A DNA stretch of 64,000 nt from NCBI GenBank assembly GCA_963717725.1, contig CAVQWS010000010.1, positions 62,001 through 126,000 of the forward strand. The letters are read 5' to 3'. This stretch comes from AC-32 sp963717725. GTDB lineage: Bacteria > Actinomycetota > Thermoleophilia > Gaiellales > Gaiellaceae. Of this stretch, positions 25,661 through 33,825 are shown piece by piece (position 1 is the stretch's first letter; every line of letters starts with the position of its first letter). The position numbers and the translations under genes are program-made. Under the pieces are notes generated by a model, which saw only the letters and a program-made list of their open reading frames with translations, was not told the origin of the DNA and made no database searches.

Positions 25661-25969
25661 ATGCATGCCACCATTCGTCGTTACGAAGGCGTCGACACGA
25701 CCCGCATCAACGAGCTCGTCGGCAAGATCGACGAGACGTTCGTTCCGCAGATCCGCGAGCTCCCCGGATTCGCCGGCTACTTCCTCGTGGAGGCCGACAA
25801 CGGCGTCCTGAGCTCAATCAGCCTCTTCGAGACGCCCGAGCAGATGGATGAGTCCAGGAAGCTCGTCTCGAAGTGGATCAGCGACGAGAATTTCAGCAGG
25901 GCGATTCCGAACCCGCCGAAGATTACGAGCGGCAAGGTCGTTGCTCAGGTCGTCCCGGCACTCGTCTAG
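25661..25969 (+). CDS. Small ABM-like (dimeric alpha-beta barrel) protein
   Basis: 102 residues from ATG 25661 with AAGGAG eight bases upstream. MHATIRRYEGVDTTRINELV, PGFAGYFLVEADNGVLSSIS and LFETPEQMDESRKLVSKWIS fit the ferredoxin-like barrel of antibiotic-biosynthesis-monooxygenase-type proteins (first strand, G-F-x-G-Y strand, F-E-T-x-E-x-x-x-E helix). Enzymatic function is unproven. It is followed by a strong terminator and stands alone. Confidence 0.75.
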   Translation: MHATIRRYEGVDTTRINELVGKIDETFVPQIRELPGFAGYFLVEADNGVLSSISLFETPEQMDESRKLVSKWISDENFSRAIPNPPKITSGKVVAQVVPALV

Positions 25970-25991
25970 CTCGACCGTACTACCGCGTCAC

Positions 25992-26022
25992 CGAGAGGGC
26001 CCGGCACCGCCGGGCCCTCTCG
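25992..26022 (+). terminator. Strong hairpin terminator
   Basis: CGAGAGGGCCCGGC (25992-26005), loop ACC, GCCGGGCCCTCTCG (26009-26022): a perfect 14 bp stem 23 bases after the ABM-like gene stop. Confidence 0.85.
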
Positions 26023-26060
26023 TGCGTACGTGCTAGTCGCACTGTTCAAGGTACGGGGCC

Positions 26061-26080
26061 GGGCGGCGAGTCGAACGCCC
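26061..26080 (+). repeat. GGGCGGCGAG hairpin repeat, copy 2
   Basis: GGGCGGCGAGTCGAACGCCC. On the opposite strand this reads GGGCGTTCGACTCGCCGCCC, which resembles a tRNA T arm. Confidence 0.6.
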
Positions 26081-26284
26081 GGGCTCAGCGTCGCGGACTC
26101 TTCCGGCTGAGAGGAATACACTGGCTGGACTGGCCCTGCGGCCAGGATTCCGGCTGAAAGCCCGAAGTCCGTCGATCAAGCCCTCCGGGCGCGGGAGACG
26201 ACACGAGCTTAGGCAAACAGAGTTCGAGTTGCAGGGCCAGCGTTGTTGTCGTCCCGCCTGGACGATTTCACCCGTCGGCGGGCC

Positions 26285-26304
26285 GGGCGATGAGCCACAC
26301 GCCC
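26285..26304 (+). repeat. GGGCGGCGAG hairpin repeat, diverged copy 3
   Basis: GGGCGATGAGCCACACGCCC keeps the GGGCG/CGCCC ends and the GAG core. It sits just upstream of the small gene starting at 26326. Confidence 0.4.
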
Positions 26305-26325
26305 CTGGCGCTATCGTCCAACATC

Positions 26326-26535
26326 ATGCTTTACGAGGTACTAGTCCACTCGAGCGGCGGGGACCGGTTCACGATCGAGCCGGACACGCGGCTCGCTGAC
26401 GGCGACACCTTCGAGGAGGACTCCGAGTCCTATCGGGTACTGGCCATACAGCCCGGTTACGGGCCTTTCGCTGGTGTCATTGAAGCCGAGCGGCTAACAA
26501 GTGCGGAACTAGGAGAGATTGGCGAAACGCTGTAG
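26326..26535 (+). CDS. Small hypothetical protein
   Basis: 69 residues from ATG 26326: MLYEVLVHSSGGDRFTIEPD then TRLADGDTFEEDSESYRVLA and a short tail. Alternating strand-like segments and acidic composition look protein-like. No family recognised. An earlier ATG at 26290 lies inside the hairpin repeat and is less likely. Confidence 0.5.
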   Translation: MLYEVLVHSSGGDRFTIEPDTRLADGDTFEEDSESYRVLAIQPGYGPFAGVIEAERLTSAELGEIGETL

Positions 26536-26556
26536 GCCGCGCGGGGCTAGGAGGGC

Positions 26557-26781
26557 TTGGCGGAACGAGTGGGGAAACGCCCTAATGGGCCTAGGATCGG
26601 TGGCATCACCAAAAGACGGATCTCCTACGGCCTTGCCGGAATGGTCACACTGCTTGTGGTGGGAACGATTGTCGGCGTCATCTGGGCGGACACGAGCGAT
26701 GCCGCCGGTGCGTTTGCCGTGGTGACGAACATCGTTGGTGCCGTTGGCGTCGTGTCTCTCTTGATCGCCTTGCCGTCGTGA
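26557..26781 (+). CDS. Small membrane hypothetical protein
   Basis: Up to 74 residues from TTG 26557 (or GTG 26569, better spaced from the AGGAGG at 26549). A basic N-terminus (KRPNGPRIGGITKRRIS) is followed by two hydrophobic helices, MVTLLVVGTIVGVIW and VVTNIVGAVGVVSLLIALP. Possibly coupled to the small gene ending 22 bases upstream. No family recognised. Confidence 0.45.
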   Translation: MAERVGKRPNGPRIGGITKRRISYGLAGMVTLLVVGTIVGVIWADTSDAAGAFAVVTNIVGAVGVVSLLIALPS

Positions 26782-26855
26782 CCCGTCGTCAGCGGCAGGG
26801 TTAGCGGCTAGGCCGCGAGCGGTACGGGCGAGCGGACAATCGACAAAGAAGGATT

Positions 26856-27059
26856 TCAGGCCTTCTCCATGTTGTCGATGCGCTCGGCGAGCAGGTGGAA
26901 CGAACGTTGTGCCGCGTTTGCAAGACCCATGAGCAAATGATTCATCTCGTCGACTGGCGGTGCAACTCCGGAACCACTCGTCGACTGCGCCTTCGCGTAA
27001 GCGGGGAGAGATTTCACCTCGCGTCTAAAGATCTCGTCGACGTCGTCCCCGAGTGACAT
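26856..27059 (-). CDS. Small hypothetical protein
   Basis: 67 residues from ATG 27059 with AGGAGA seven bases upstream: MSLGDDVDEIFRREVKSLPA then a Ser/Gly linker and an amphipathic helix (MNHLLMGLANAAQRSFHLLA). The good ribosome binding site supports it. No family recognised. Confidence 0.5.
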   Translation of the reverse strand: MSLGDDVDEIFRREVKSLPAYAKAQSTSGSGVAPPVDEMNHLLMGLANAAQRSFHLLAERIDNMEKA

Positions 27060-27112
27060 ATGCCATCTCCTGTTCGGTTGCGGCAACAGTAGAGCAGAGG
27101 GTCGAGAGGCCC

Positions 27113-27132
27113 GGGCGGCGAGCTGAACGCCC
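27113..27132 (+). repeat. GGGCGGCGAG hairpin repeat, copy 4
   Basis: GGGCGGCGAGCTGAACGCCC, 40 bases from dispersed-repeat copy G. Confidence 0.6.
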
Positions 27133-27169
27133 TCGCGCGCGGGTGTAACTCAGTAGGTGGGGAGAAGAA

Positions 27170-27204
27170 CCCTCGCCTGGGCACAGCGTGCGGGAATGTC
27201 ACCC
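27170..27204 (-). repeat. Dispersed 32 bp repeat, copy G (minus orientation)
   Basis: On the minus strand GGGTGACATTCCCGCACGCT then GTGCCCAGGCGAG. This matches copies D and F, 23 kb away, nearly base for base. Confidence 0.8.
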
Positions 27205-27278
27205 GGAGGCGATCGTCGCCCTTCGTTGGGGCGTGTCACCCCCTTGCATCTTGCCGTCGCACATCACATAGTTGCCTC

Positions 27279-27464
27279 GTGCTCGACGGCATAAGACGAA
27301 TACTCCACCGCTGGTTCGGTGGAGAACGGCGCGACAATGCTGACAGCGAGGCGACCGCAGCGATCCAGCCACCGGGACCTGCTGACGAGGGCGCGGGCAT
27401 CCGACACGGCCAGGCACCCGCTAACTACGTGCCGCCCGTGGACGAAGGCCGTCCGCCGCACTAG
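27279..27464 (+). CDS. Small hypothetical protein
   Basis: 61 residues from GTG 27279: an amphipathic basic helix LDGIRRILHRWFGGERRDN, a Ser/Ala/Pro-rich linker, and the ending NYVPPVDEGRPPH. The composition is plausible for a small regulatory or membrane-peripheral protein. No family recognised, no clear ribosome binding site. Confidence 0.35.
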   Translation: MLDGIRRILHRWFGGERRDNADSEATAAIQPPGPADEGAGIRHGQAPANYVPPVDEGRPPH

Positions 27465-27498
27465 TAGACGCCAAAAACGGGCTCTAGCGTCCGCCTCC

Positions 27499-27531
27499 CG
27501 CCTGGGCCAGCGTGCGGGAATGTCACCCGAG
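27499..27531 (-). repeat. Dispersed 32 bp repeat, copy H (minus orientation)
   Basis: On the minus strand GGGTGACATTCCCGCACG then CTGGCCCAGGCGGGAG: the cleanest copy, 18 bases after the small CGCDPDCWC gene stop. Confidence 0.8.
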
Positions 27532-27548
27532 GCGAGACGACTAGCGGT

Positions 27549-27755
27549 CTACCGCTCTGCCTGGGCGCGTTTCCACTCCGCAGTCGCACTGTTCTTGTGG
27601 TGAAGCCCGACGTAGCGTCCGGGGAACCACCACTTCACCGCCCGACCCAGAGCCGTTCTTCTGCACCAGCAGTCCGGGTCGCAACCGCACACCCGCCCAC
27701 GTGGATTGCGGATGCGCTGCGCGAGGCTTCGGGCCACCTCCGGATGATGCCACAA
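27549..27755 (-). CDS. Small Cys/Trp-rich protein (CGCDPDCWC motif)
   Basis: 68 residues if started at TTG 27755; GTG 27692 gives a shorter form starting at the motif. CGCDPDCWCRRTALGRAVKW, WFPGRYVGLHHKN and EWKRAQAER have strongly non-random composition: four Cys in a tight cluster, suggestive of metal binding, then a Trp-rich basic helix. I do not recognise a named family. It lies between repeat copy H and the peptidase terminator. Confidence 0.5.
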   Translation of the reverse strand: MWHHPEVARSLAQRIRNPRGRVCGCDPDCWCRRTALGRAVKWWFPGRYVGLHHKNSATAEWKRAQAER

Positions 27756-27857
27756 TCGAGTGGAGCCACCCTGGGCCGCAGCACGGGGCTGGTGGTCGCC
27801 GTCCTCGTGTCGTAAGGCGCTGACCCGCAGGCGCGTTTCCCTAGCATCGGCGCAGAT

Positions 27858-27890
27858 GAAGCGAGGGGCGCTTGCTGCGCCCCTCGCTTC
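27858..27890 (-). terminator. Hairpin terminator of the S53 peptidase gene
   Basis: GAAGCGAGGGGCGC (27858-27871), loop TTGCT, GCGCCCCTCGCTTC (27877-27890): a 14 bp stem 13 bases beyond the peptidase stop. Confidence 0.85.
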
Positions 27891-27902
27891 GTTGCCGGGC
27901 CG

Positions 27903-29435
27903 CTAGCTGTGCGCGGCGTCCACGAGATCCGGGATCAGGGTCGCCGCGTTCGGCGTGCCCAGACCTGTGATGGGGTCCCAGCCGTTCGTCGCCGGGTAGC
28001 CCGGGACGCTCGGGTCACCCTGGTTGTCGTTCGCGACACCGGCCACCGCCGTGTGCGCGACGTCGAAGAAGTCGGCGGAGTACTTGGCCGGGTTCGAGGC
28101 GAGCTTGTACAGCGCCGGGTTGATTAGCCCGAGGCCGGTCTCGCCGTACTTCTCCTTATTGATCTGGTCGGCGATCGCAACCAGGCCGGCCCACTGCGGA
28201 CAGCTGAGTGACGTGCCGCCGATGTCGTACCAGCCGGTCTGGTTGATGTTGCTGTCGTTGCCGTCTGGCGGCAGCGACAGGAAGACGAGCGCGCCGGTTG
28301 CGGAACTCGCCTGGAGCCCGATGTCCGGAACACCGCGGGCGGAGGCGGGGATCGGCGTGCTGCCCGCCGGCAGCCCGCCGGCCTGGTAGTCCGGCCGGGC
28401 GAACACGTGGCTGAACCCGCCGCCGGAGAACGTCCAGGCGACCTCAGCGGCACCGGCGGCGTTGAACGTCGAGCTGCCGCACTTCGCGCCGATGCCCGGC
28501 TTGATCACCGTAGTCCGTGGGTCGTTTGTGTCCGCGGTCGGATTTGTGCAGAGGTACGTGCCGCCGACCCCTGTGACGAGCGGATCCGAGGCCGGCCACA
28601 CGACCGTCGGGAACGGGATAAGGCTCCCACCTTGGCTCACCGGGCTCTTGAGGGCGTTCGCAGTGCCACCGTCGCCGGACGACCCGAGCACGGTGACGCC
28701 GTTCGCCGCTGCGTTCTTGAACGCGTAACGGAGGTTTTCGAGCGACTTCGAGCTCCCGAATGCATCCTCGGCCGACGCGAAGCTCTGCGAGATCACGTTT
28801 GCGAGGTGGTTGCTGACGACGTAGTCCTCGGCCTTCATCATGTTCGGGAAGCCCTGCACGCCGAGAGTCTCGGCATTGTTCGAGTGAACGAGCAGGATGT
28901 TCGCCATCGGGGCGATCGCGTGCGACGTTTCGACGTCGAGCGCGACCTCGAGCGCCCAGGCGCTCTTATCCTCGAGGTGCGTTCCCTTGCCGGGCTGAGG
29001 CTTCGTCGCCGGCGACCCGTTCAGTGCGAGCTCGCTGAACCTCGGCATTCCGGGAGTGCACGTGACGCCCTCCTCACCGCACATCGGTTGCAGGCCGAAA
29101 GCCTGGTTGAACACGTGCAGGTCGTGCGCCATCGTGTCGGACCCGTACGAGTCGACGATCGCGATCGTCACGCCCTTCCCGTTCCAGCCGTGACTGTAAA
29201 GCGGCCCGACGTTGTAGGCCGAGCGGATCGCCTGCGGAGTGAAGCAGGTCCGCGCGACCGCCTCGCAGTCGGCCTCGGTCGGCGTCGTCGTCTTGATGAA
29301 CTGGAAGTCGGTTACCGTCGGATGCGGGGTCGGGTACGCCTTCGCGCCCCCCGAGCTCGTCAGTGCCGCCGTCACCGCCGCCATGCTCGCGCAAGCAACG
29401 GCGAGCACGGCGAAAGCAAACAACCTCTTCTTCAT
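27903..29435 (-). CDS. Secreted S53 family (sedolisin/kumamolisin-like) peptidase
   Basis: 510 residues from ATG 29435, with AGGGAGGG upstream; a 17-residue upstream extension is ignored because the signal peptide starts at MKKRLFAFAVLAVACASMAA. The S53 Ser-Glu-Asp site is visible: E163 and D167 in WALEVALDVETSHAIAP, oxyanion D255 in SSGDGG, and S409 in GGTSLSCPQWAG. The GWDPITGLGTP ending carries the Ca2+-binding Asp. The usual ~150-residue pro-domain is very short here. It is an extracellular protease, typically active at acid pH. Confidence 0.9.
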   Translation of the reverse strand: MKKRLFAFAVLAVACASMAAVTAALTSSGGAKAYPTPHPTVTDFQFIKTTTPTEADCEAVARTCFTPQAIRSAYNVGPLYSHGWNGKGVTIAIVDSYGSDTMAHDLHVFNQAFGLQPMCGEEGVTCTPGMPRFSELALNGSPATKPQPGKGTHLEDKSAWALEVALDVETSHAIAPMANILLVHSNNAETLGVQGFPNMMKAEDYVVSNHLANVISQSFASAEDAFGSSKSLENLRYAFKNAAANGVTVLGSSGDGGTANALKSPVSQGGSLIPFPTVVWPASDPLVTGVGGTYLCTNPTADTNDPRTTVIKPGIGAKCGSSTFNAAGAAEVAWTFSGGGFSHVFARPDYQAGGLPAGSTPIPASARGVPDIGLQASSATGALVFLSLPPDGNDSNINQTGWYDIGGTSLSCPQWAGLVAIADQINKEKYGETGLGLINPALYKLASNPAKYSADFFDVAHTAVAGVANDNQGDPSVPGYPATNGWDPITGLGTPNAATLIPDLVDAAHS

Positions 29436-29919
29436 TTTTTTCCCTCCCCTTGGGACCGCGGCACTACGCAGCGGCATTGAAAGCATGTCCCCCGGAGCAG
29501 TCGAGTGTCAACCGACAACCGACGAAGAACGATGGCAGGCGGACTTCACCCGAGGACGAGCGGCTCGAGCTGGACTCCGGCCCATGAGGCTCATCGCGCG
29601 CCGGGGTGGGGGGCGTGCGTACCGCCCCGGGGAAGGTGTTGGGCGCGAGGGGGATCGACTCGATCGGGGATGCCTGCCCTCTCCTGATGCGTGCGCCCTC
29701 CCTCTCTGGACGCCTGCCCTCCCTAGGCGCGCGCTGAGGTCTGGCACTCCCTGGACGCGCGCACTCCCTGGACGCCTGCCACGTCAGGGCCGATGAAGTG
29801 GTCTATGCGCAGCACCGCACGCAGAGCGGGATCCAGGGCCGCGTGTCAAGCGTGCGTAAAGCTCGGGCGGGGCCTTGCACGGCGGCGGCAAGGTTCCTTG
29901 CCAGCCCTCGGAAGTGGCT
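29436..29919. other. Non-coding stretch between S53 peptidase and cupin genes
   Basis: Upstream region of the peptidase. It holds a degenerate GC-rich repeat cluster (29701-29780) and a TGTCAA-N5-CGTAAA motif (29846-29862). No gene is supported. Confidence 0.5.
29701..29780. repeat. Degenerate short repeats, CTCCCTGGACGC unit
   Basis: CACTCCCTGGACGC occurs at 29745 and 29762 (period 17), CCTCTCTGGACGCCTGCC at 29701, and CTCCCTAGGCGC between them. Confidence 0.5.
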
Positions 29920-30384
29920 TTAGTCCTCGCCTTCCCAGTATTCGAGCGCAGGCCCGGGGCGAGCGAGGATGATCCGCTCGCCGGTAACGCTCCGCGCGCC
30001 GATCTTGCCCGTGTCGAGGTACTCGACGATGTCCGGCGCGATCAGCGTGGAGAGCATGAGGACGCGGACGGGCGCGTCCGTGTCGTTGCGGATCTGGTGC
30101 GCGCCCTCCTTGCCGCGCGGGAACGCGACGACGTCGCCCTGGCGCAGCTGCTGCTCGCCCTGGTGCGTGCGGAGCGTCGGCTCGCCTCGGAGGACGATCA
30201 CCCATTCCTCGTTCGCGTGGTGGGTGTGGTAGGGCCACAGCTTGTTTCCCGGCTCCAGTTCGTACAGGCCCCCGCCGATCAGCTCGGCGTTTAGCTGTCG
30301 CCCGACCCGGGTGGCCTTCGCGCGCCAGCTCGGGCGCTCCTCGGTGTGATCCCACGTGTCGGTGTAGAGATTGAAGATCTTCAT
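29920..30384 (-). CDS. Cupin domain protein
   Basis: 154 residues from ATG 30384. Cupin motif 1 is PYHTHHANEEWVIVLRGEP (metal-binding H-x-H...E), motif 2 is GDVVAFPRGKEGAHQI with the final His. The conserved DTWDH and VEYLDTGKIGAR segments suggest a small sugar- or acid-binding cupin of the type seen near dioxygenases, but no substrate is evident. Single gene. Confidence 0.85.
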   Translation of the reverse strand: MKIFNLYTDTWDHTEERPSWRAKATRVGRQLNAELIGGGLYELEPGNKLWPYHTHHANEEWVIVLRGEPTLRTHQGEQQLRQGDVVAFPRGKEGAHQIRNDTDAPVRVLMLSTLIAPDIVEYLDTGKIGARSVTGERIILARPGPALEYWEGED

Positions 30385-30530
30385 GCGGAAAGCCTAGATA
30401 GTTGATCAGTACGGCCTGCTCGTCATACGCCGCCTTCACGTCATACGCGGGCTGCACGTACTGCGTTACGTAACGGCTGTCGAGGCGCACCAGTCGCCCG
30501 CCCAGCTGGGACAACGCGGAGATGCCGGAG

Positions 30531-30612
30531 TGGGGGCGGGAGGATTCGAACCTCCGTAGGCTGAGCCGACGGGTTTACAGCCCGTTCCCTTTGGCCACTC
30601 GGGCACACCCCC
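30531..30612 (-). tRNA. tRNA-Tyr (GTA anticodon)
   Basis: Minus-strand GGGGGTG (acceptor 5') pairs with CGCCCCC. Anticodon arm ACGGG-CTGTAAA-CCCGT has anticodon GTA. The long variable arm (class II) and T arm GGAGG-TTCGAAT-CCTCC are present. 82 bases, no encoded CCA. Confidence 0.93.
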
Positions 30613-30656
30613 ATGGGGCGGAAAGTGTAGCCGCGGTCGTTTAGCGTCACGTGGGC

Positions 30657-31571
30657 ATGGCGCACCGAATCACGCGCGATCACGTGGTCTGGGCCTTCGG
30701 CCCCGAGCTCGAGCCTGTGCTCGAGATCGAGCCGGGCGAGACGGTCACCTTCGAGACGAACGACTGCTTCACCGGCCAGATCCGCAGCGAGGAGGACCTC
30801 GTCACCGAGATCGACCTCGAGCGGATCAACAGCGCAACCGGCCCGGTCGCGGTCCGCGGCGCCGAGCCCGGCGACTCGCTCGTCGCGAAGATCCTCGACG
30901 TGCGGCCGATCGAGTGGGGGGTGGCGACGCTGATCCCCGGCTTCGGCCAGCTGATCGAGCAAGTGCAGTCGCCGCTGACGCGGCTCTTCGAGGTACGCGA
31001 CGGTGAGATCCGGATGAACGAGCACGTCTCGTTCCCGGCCCGCCCGATGGTGGGGGTCGTCGGCGTGGCGACCGGCGGCGAGACGCTTTCGAACGGGCTC
31101 GCCGGGCGGCACGGCGGGAATCTCGACGACCACCTGCACGGCGCCGGGGCGACGATCTTCTTTCCGGTCCGGCAGCCGGGCGGGATGTTCGCGGTCGGCG
31201 ACATGCACGCCTCGATGGGCGACGGCGAGATCTGCTTTACCGGTGTCGAGATCGCCGGCGAAGTCGACATCCGCTTCGATCTGCTCAAGGGCCAACAGGC
31301 GGCCTGGCCTGTGACCGAGCTTGCCGACCGCTGGGTTCCCCACGCGACCGCCGACGACTTCGGCGAGGCGCTGCAGCTCGTCTCGGAGGAAGCGGCGAGG
31401 ATGCTCGTGGACGAGCACGGCTTCACGCCCGAGGACGCGTTCATCTTCCTCTCGGTCGCCTGCGACGCGGGCGTGGCACAGGCGTGCAAGCCGGCACCGC
31501 AATTCGGCACGATCGCACGTTTCTCGATCCCGAAGATCGCCGCCTGCCCGGGGCCGTTCGCAGCCTCCTGA
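30657..31571 (+). CDS. Acetamidase/formamidase family protein
   Basis: 304 residues from ATG 30657 (GTG 30651 also possible). EIEPGETVTFETNDCFTGQI, AEPGDSLVAKILDVRPIEWG and HGGNLDDHLHGAGATIFFPV, then GGMFAVGDMHASMGDGEICF, are the conserved blocks of the FmdA_AmdA family, with the E/D/H residues of the metal site. The enzymes hydrolyse formamide or short amides to release ammonia. It stands alone, 38 bases beyond tRNA-Tyr on the opposite strand. Confidence 0.9.
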   Translation: MAHRITRDHVVWAFGPELEPVLEIEPGETVTFETNDCFTGQIRSEEDLVTEIDLERINSATGPVAVRGAEPGDSLVAKILDVRPIEWGVATLIPGFGQLIEQVQSPLTRLFEVRDGEIRMNEHVSFPARPMVGVVGVATGGETLSNGLAGRHGGNLDDHLHGAGATIFFPVRQPGGMFAVGDMHASMGDGEICFTGVEIAGEVDIRFDLLKGQQAAWPVTELADRWVPHATADDFGEALQLVSEEAARMLVDEHGFTPEDAFIFLSVACDAGVAQACKPAPQFGTIARFSIPKIAACPGPFAAS

Positions 31572-31589
31572 ATCCCTAGGCTTAGGCGC

Positions 31590-33674
31590 GTGATCGCCTG
31601 CGCCAGCTGCGGACAGGAGAATCCGGACGTCGCCCGGTTCTGCCTCGCCTGTGGCACCGAGCTCTCGACCCAGCCTGTCGGGCAGGACGAACGGCGGATC
31701 GTCTCGATCGTGTTCGTCGACCTCGTCGGGTTCACCGCCCGAGCCGAGAACCTCGACCCCGAGGACGTGCAGGCCGTCCTGGGCCCGTACCACGAGCATG
31801 TCCGGCGGGAGCTCGAGTCGTTCGGCGGAACCGTGGAGAAGTTCATCGGCGACGCGATCATGGCCGTCTTCGGCGCGCCGACCGCCTACGGCGACGACGC
31901 CGAGCGCGCGGTGCGCGGCGCGCTGGCGGTTCGCGACAGCACGCTCGAGCTCGACGCGCGGGAGCTGCACCTCGACCTCCAGCTGCGGATCGCCGTGAAT
32001 ACCGGCGAGGCGCTCGTCTCGCTCGGCGCGCGGATGGCGCGCGGCGAGTCGCTGGTCGCTGGCGACGTCGTCAACACCGCCTCGCGCCTGCAATCGGCCG
32101 CGCCCGTCAACGGCGTGATCGTCGGGGGCGAGACGTACGCCACCACCAAAGACGCGATCGAGTACGAGCCGATGCAGGCCGTGCGGGCAAAGGGCAAGGC
32201 CGAGCCTGTCGAGGCGTGGGTCGCGCTGCAGCCGAAGCGCGCCGCCGGTGAGCGTGCGCACTCGGGCGCACTGGTCGGCCGCTCCCGCGAGCTCGACGTG
32301 CTGCGCGGGATCTGGGAGCAGGTCTCCGGCGAGCGTGTCCCGCATCTGGTGACGGTGATCGGGCCGGCGGGAATCGGGAAGACGCGGCTGACGCAGGAGT
32401 TCGACCGCATCGTCGAAGAGCTCGGCGGGCGCACCGTCCACGGCCGTTCGCTCCCGTACCGCGAGAGCAGCGCGTACTTCGCCTTCGCGATGCAGGTCAA
32501 GCAGCTGTGCGGGATCTTCGAGAGCGACTCGCCCGACGTTGCACTGCCGAAGTTGCGCGAGCACATCGCCAACCTGCCGTCAGGGGTCGACGTCGAGACC
32601 GTCACGCGCCACCTGGCGATCCTGCTCGGGCTCGACTCGGAGGGGACGGTCGACGACCGCGAGGAGCTCTTCTTCTCGGTGCGCTGCTTCATCGAGTCCG
32701 TCGCCCGCGACCGGCCGACGCTGCTCGTCTTCGAGGACATCCACTGGTCCGACCGCGGCCTGCTCGACCTGATCGAGCTGCTGGCGGCGCGGCTGCGCGA
32801 CCTGCCGATCATGTTGCTCTCGCTCGCCCGGCCCGAGCTGCTCGACACGCGCACAGCCTGGGGCGGCGGGCTGCCGGCGTACACGGCGATGCCGCTCCCC
32901 GCGCTGAGCGCCGAGGACTCGCAGAAGCTCGCCGGGCTGCGGCTCGAGAACCTGAGCGGCGAGGACGCCGCGCGGCTGGCCGAGACCGCCGAGGGCAACC
33001 CGCTCTTCATCGAGCAGCTTGCGGCGACGATGGCTGAGGCCTCGACCTCGGACGCCTCGCTCCCGGCGACAGTGCGCGGGATCGTGGCCGCGCGGCTCGA
33101 CGCGCTGCCGGCATCGGAGCGGTCGCTCCTGCTCGACGCCGCGGTCGTCGGCAAGACGTTCTGGCGCGGCGCGCTCGAGCGGATTGCCGGCGAGAACGAC
33201 GGCATTCCGGGCCTGCTCGGCGCGCTCGAGGGCCGTGACCTGGTCGTGCGGGAGACGAGGTCGATCATCGAGGGCGAGCAGCAGTACAGCTTCAAGCACG
33301 TGCTCATCCGCGAGGTCGCCTACGAGCTGCTCCCGCGTGTGAGGCGCCAGGAGCGGCATGCCGCGGTCGCGCGCTTCTTCGAGGACTCGACCGCCGAGAT
33401 GGGCGAGACCACGACCGCGCTCGCGCGTCACTGGCGCGACGCAGGCGAGCCGAGCCGGGCCGTCGAGTACTTCGTCCGCGCGGGCGAGTCGGCCGAGCTC
33501 GGCTGGGCGAAGGACCAGGCAGCGATCCTCTACCGGGAGGCGCTCGGCCTCGTCGCCGAGGACGACCCCGAGCAGCTCGCCGACCTACGGCGCCGGGTCG
33601 CGTTGGCACGCGCTGCCGCCGTCCACATTCCGGACGCGCGGCAGCTGATGCGCCAGGAGGCCAGAAGGGCTTGA
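31590..33674 (+). CDS. Zinc-ribbon class III adenylate/guanylate cyclase fused to AAA-type ATPase
   Basis: 694 residues from GTG 31590. CASCGQENPDVARFCLACGT is a zinc ribbon. The cyclase domain (about 35-215) has both metal Asp residues, in IVFVDLVGFTARAE and EKFIGDAIMAVFGAP. An ATPase follows with Walker A GPAGIGKTR (about 258-266) and LLVFEDIHWSDRGLLDLIEL as Walker B. Family members usually run past 1000 residues with TPR repeats; this one stops soon after the first (ending MRQEARRA), so the C-terminus may be truncated. It probably makes cAMP in response to a signal bound by the ATPase part. Confidence 0.85.
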   Translation: MIACASCGQENPDVARFCLACGTELSTQPVGQDERRIVSIVFVDLVGFTARAENLDPEDVQAVLGPYHEHVRRELESFGGTVEKFIGDAIMAVFGAPTAYGDDAERAVRGALAVRDSTLELDARELHLDLQLRIAVNTGEALVSLGARMARGESLVAGDVVNTASRLQSAAPVNGVIVGGETYATTKDAIEYEPMQAVRAKGKAEPVEAWVALQPKRAAGERAHSGALVGRSRELDVLRGIWEQVSGERVPHLVTVIGPAGIGKTRLTQEFDRIVEELGGRTVHGRSLPYRESSAYFAFAMQVKQLCGIFESDSPDVALPKLREHIANLPSGVDVETVTRHLAILLGLDSEGTVDDREELFFSVRCFIESVARDRPTLLVFEDIHWSDRGLLDLIELLAARLRDLPIMLLSLARPELLDTRTAWGGGLPAYTAMPLPALSAEDSQKLAGLRLENLSGEDAARLAETAEGNPLFIEQLAATMAEASTSDASLPATVRGIVAARLDALPASERSLLLDAAVVGKTFWRGALERIAGENDGIPGLLGALEGRDLVVRETRSIIEGEQQYSFKHVLIREVAYELLPRVRRQERHAAVARFFEDSTAEMGETTTALARHWRDAGEPSRAVEYFVRAGESAELGWAKDQAAILYREALGLVAEDDPEQLADLRRRVALARAAAVHIPDARQLMRQEARRA

Positions 33675-33825
33675 CGGAATACCGGCTGTGCCGCCGGAAC
33701 GCGCTGCTCGCCCCGAGGCCGCGTCCTCAGTCGCGCCCGTAGCCTCCGGCTACGAACACGCCCTGCGTCCTTGCCTCGGAACGACCATCGCGCCCCGTCG
33801 ACGAGCGCTATCCCGACAAGCCCTC

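Larger units (their letters stand above)
25970..26325. other. Non-coding stretch with terminator and two repeat copies
   Basis: Contains the terminator at 25992 and the hairpin repeats at 26061 and 26285. I see no gene in it. Confidence 0.5.

Noticed and set aside
30441..32564. A 707-residue leftward frame spanning tRNA-Tyr, acetamidase and cyclase
   Set aside because: It reads through a tRNA gene and shadows two well-supported genes.
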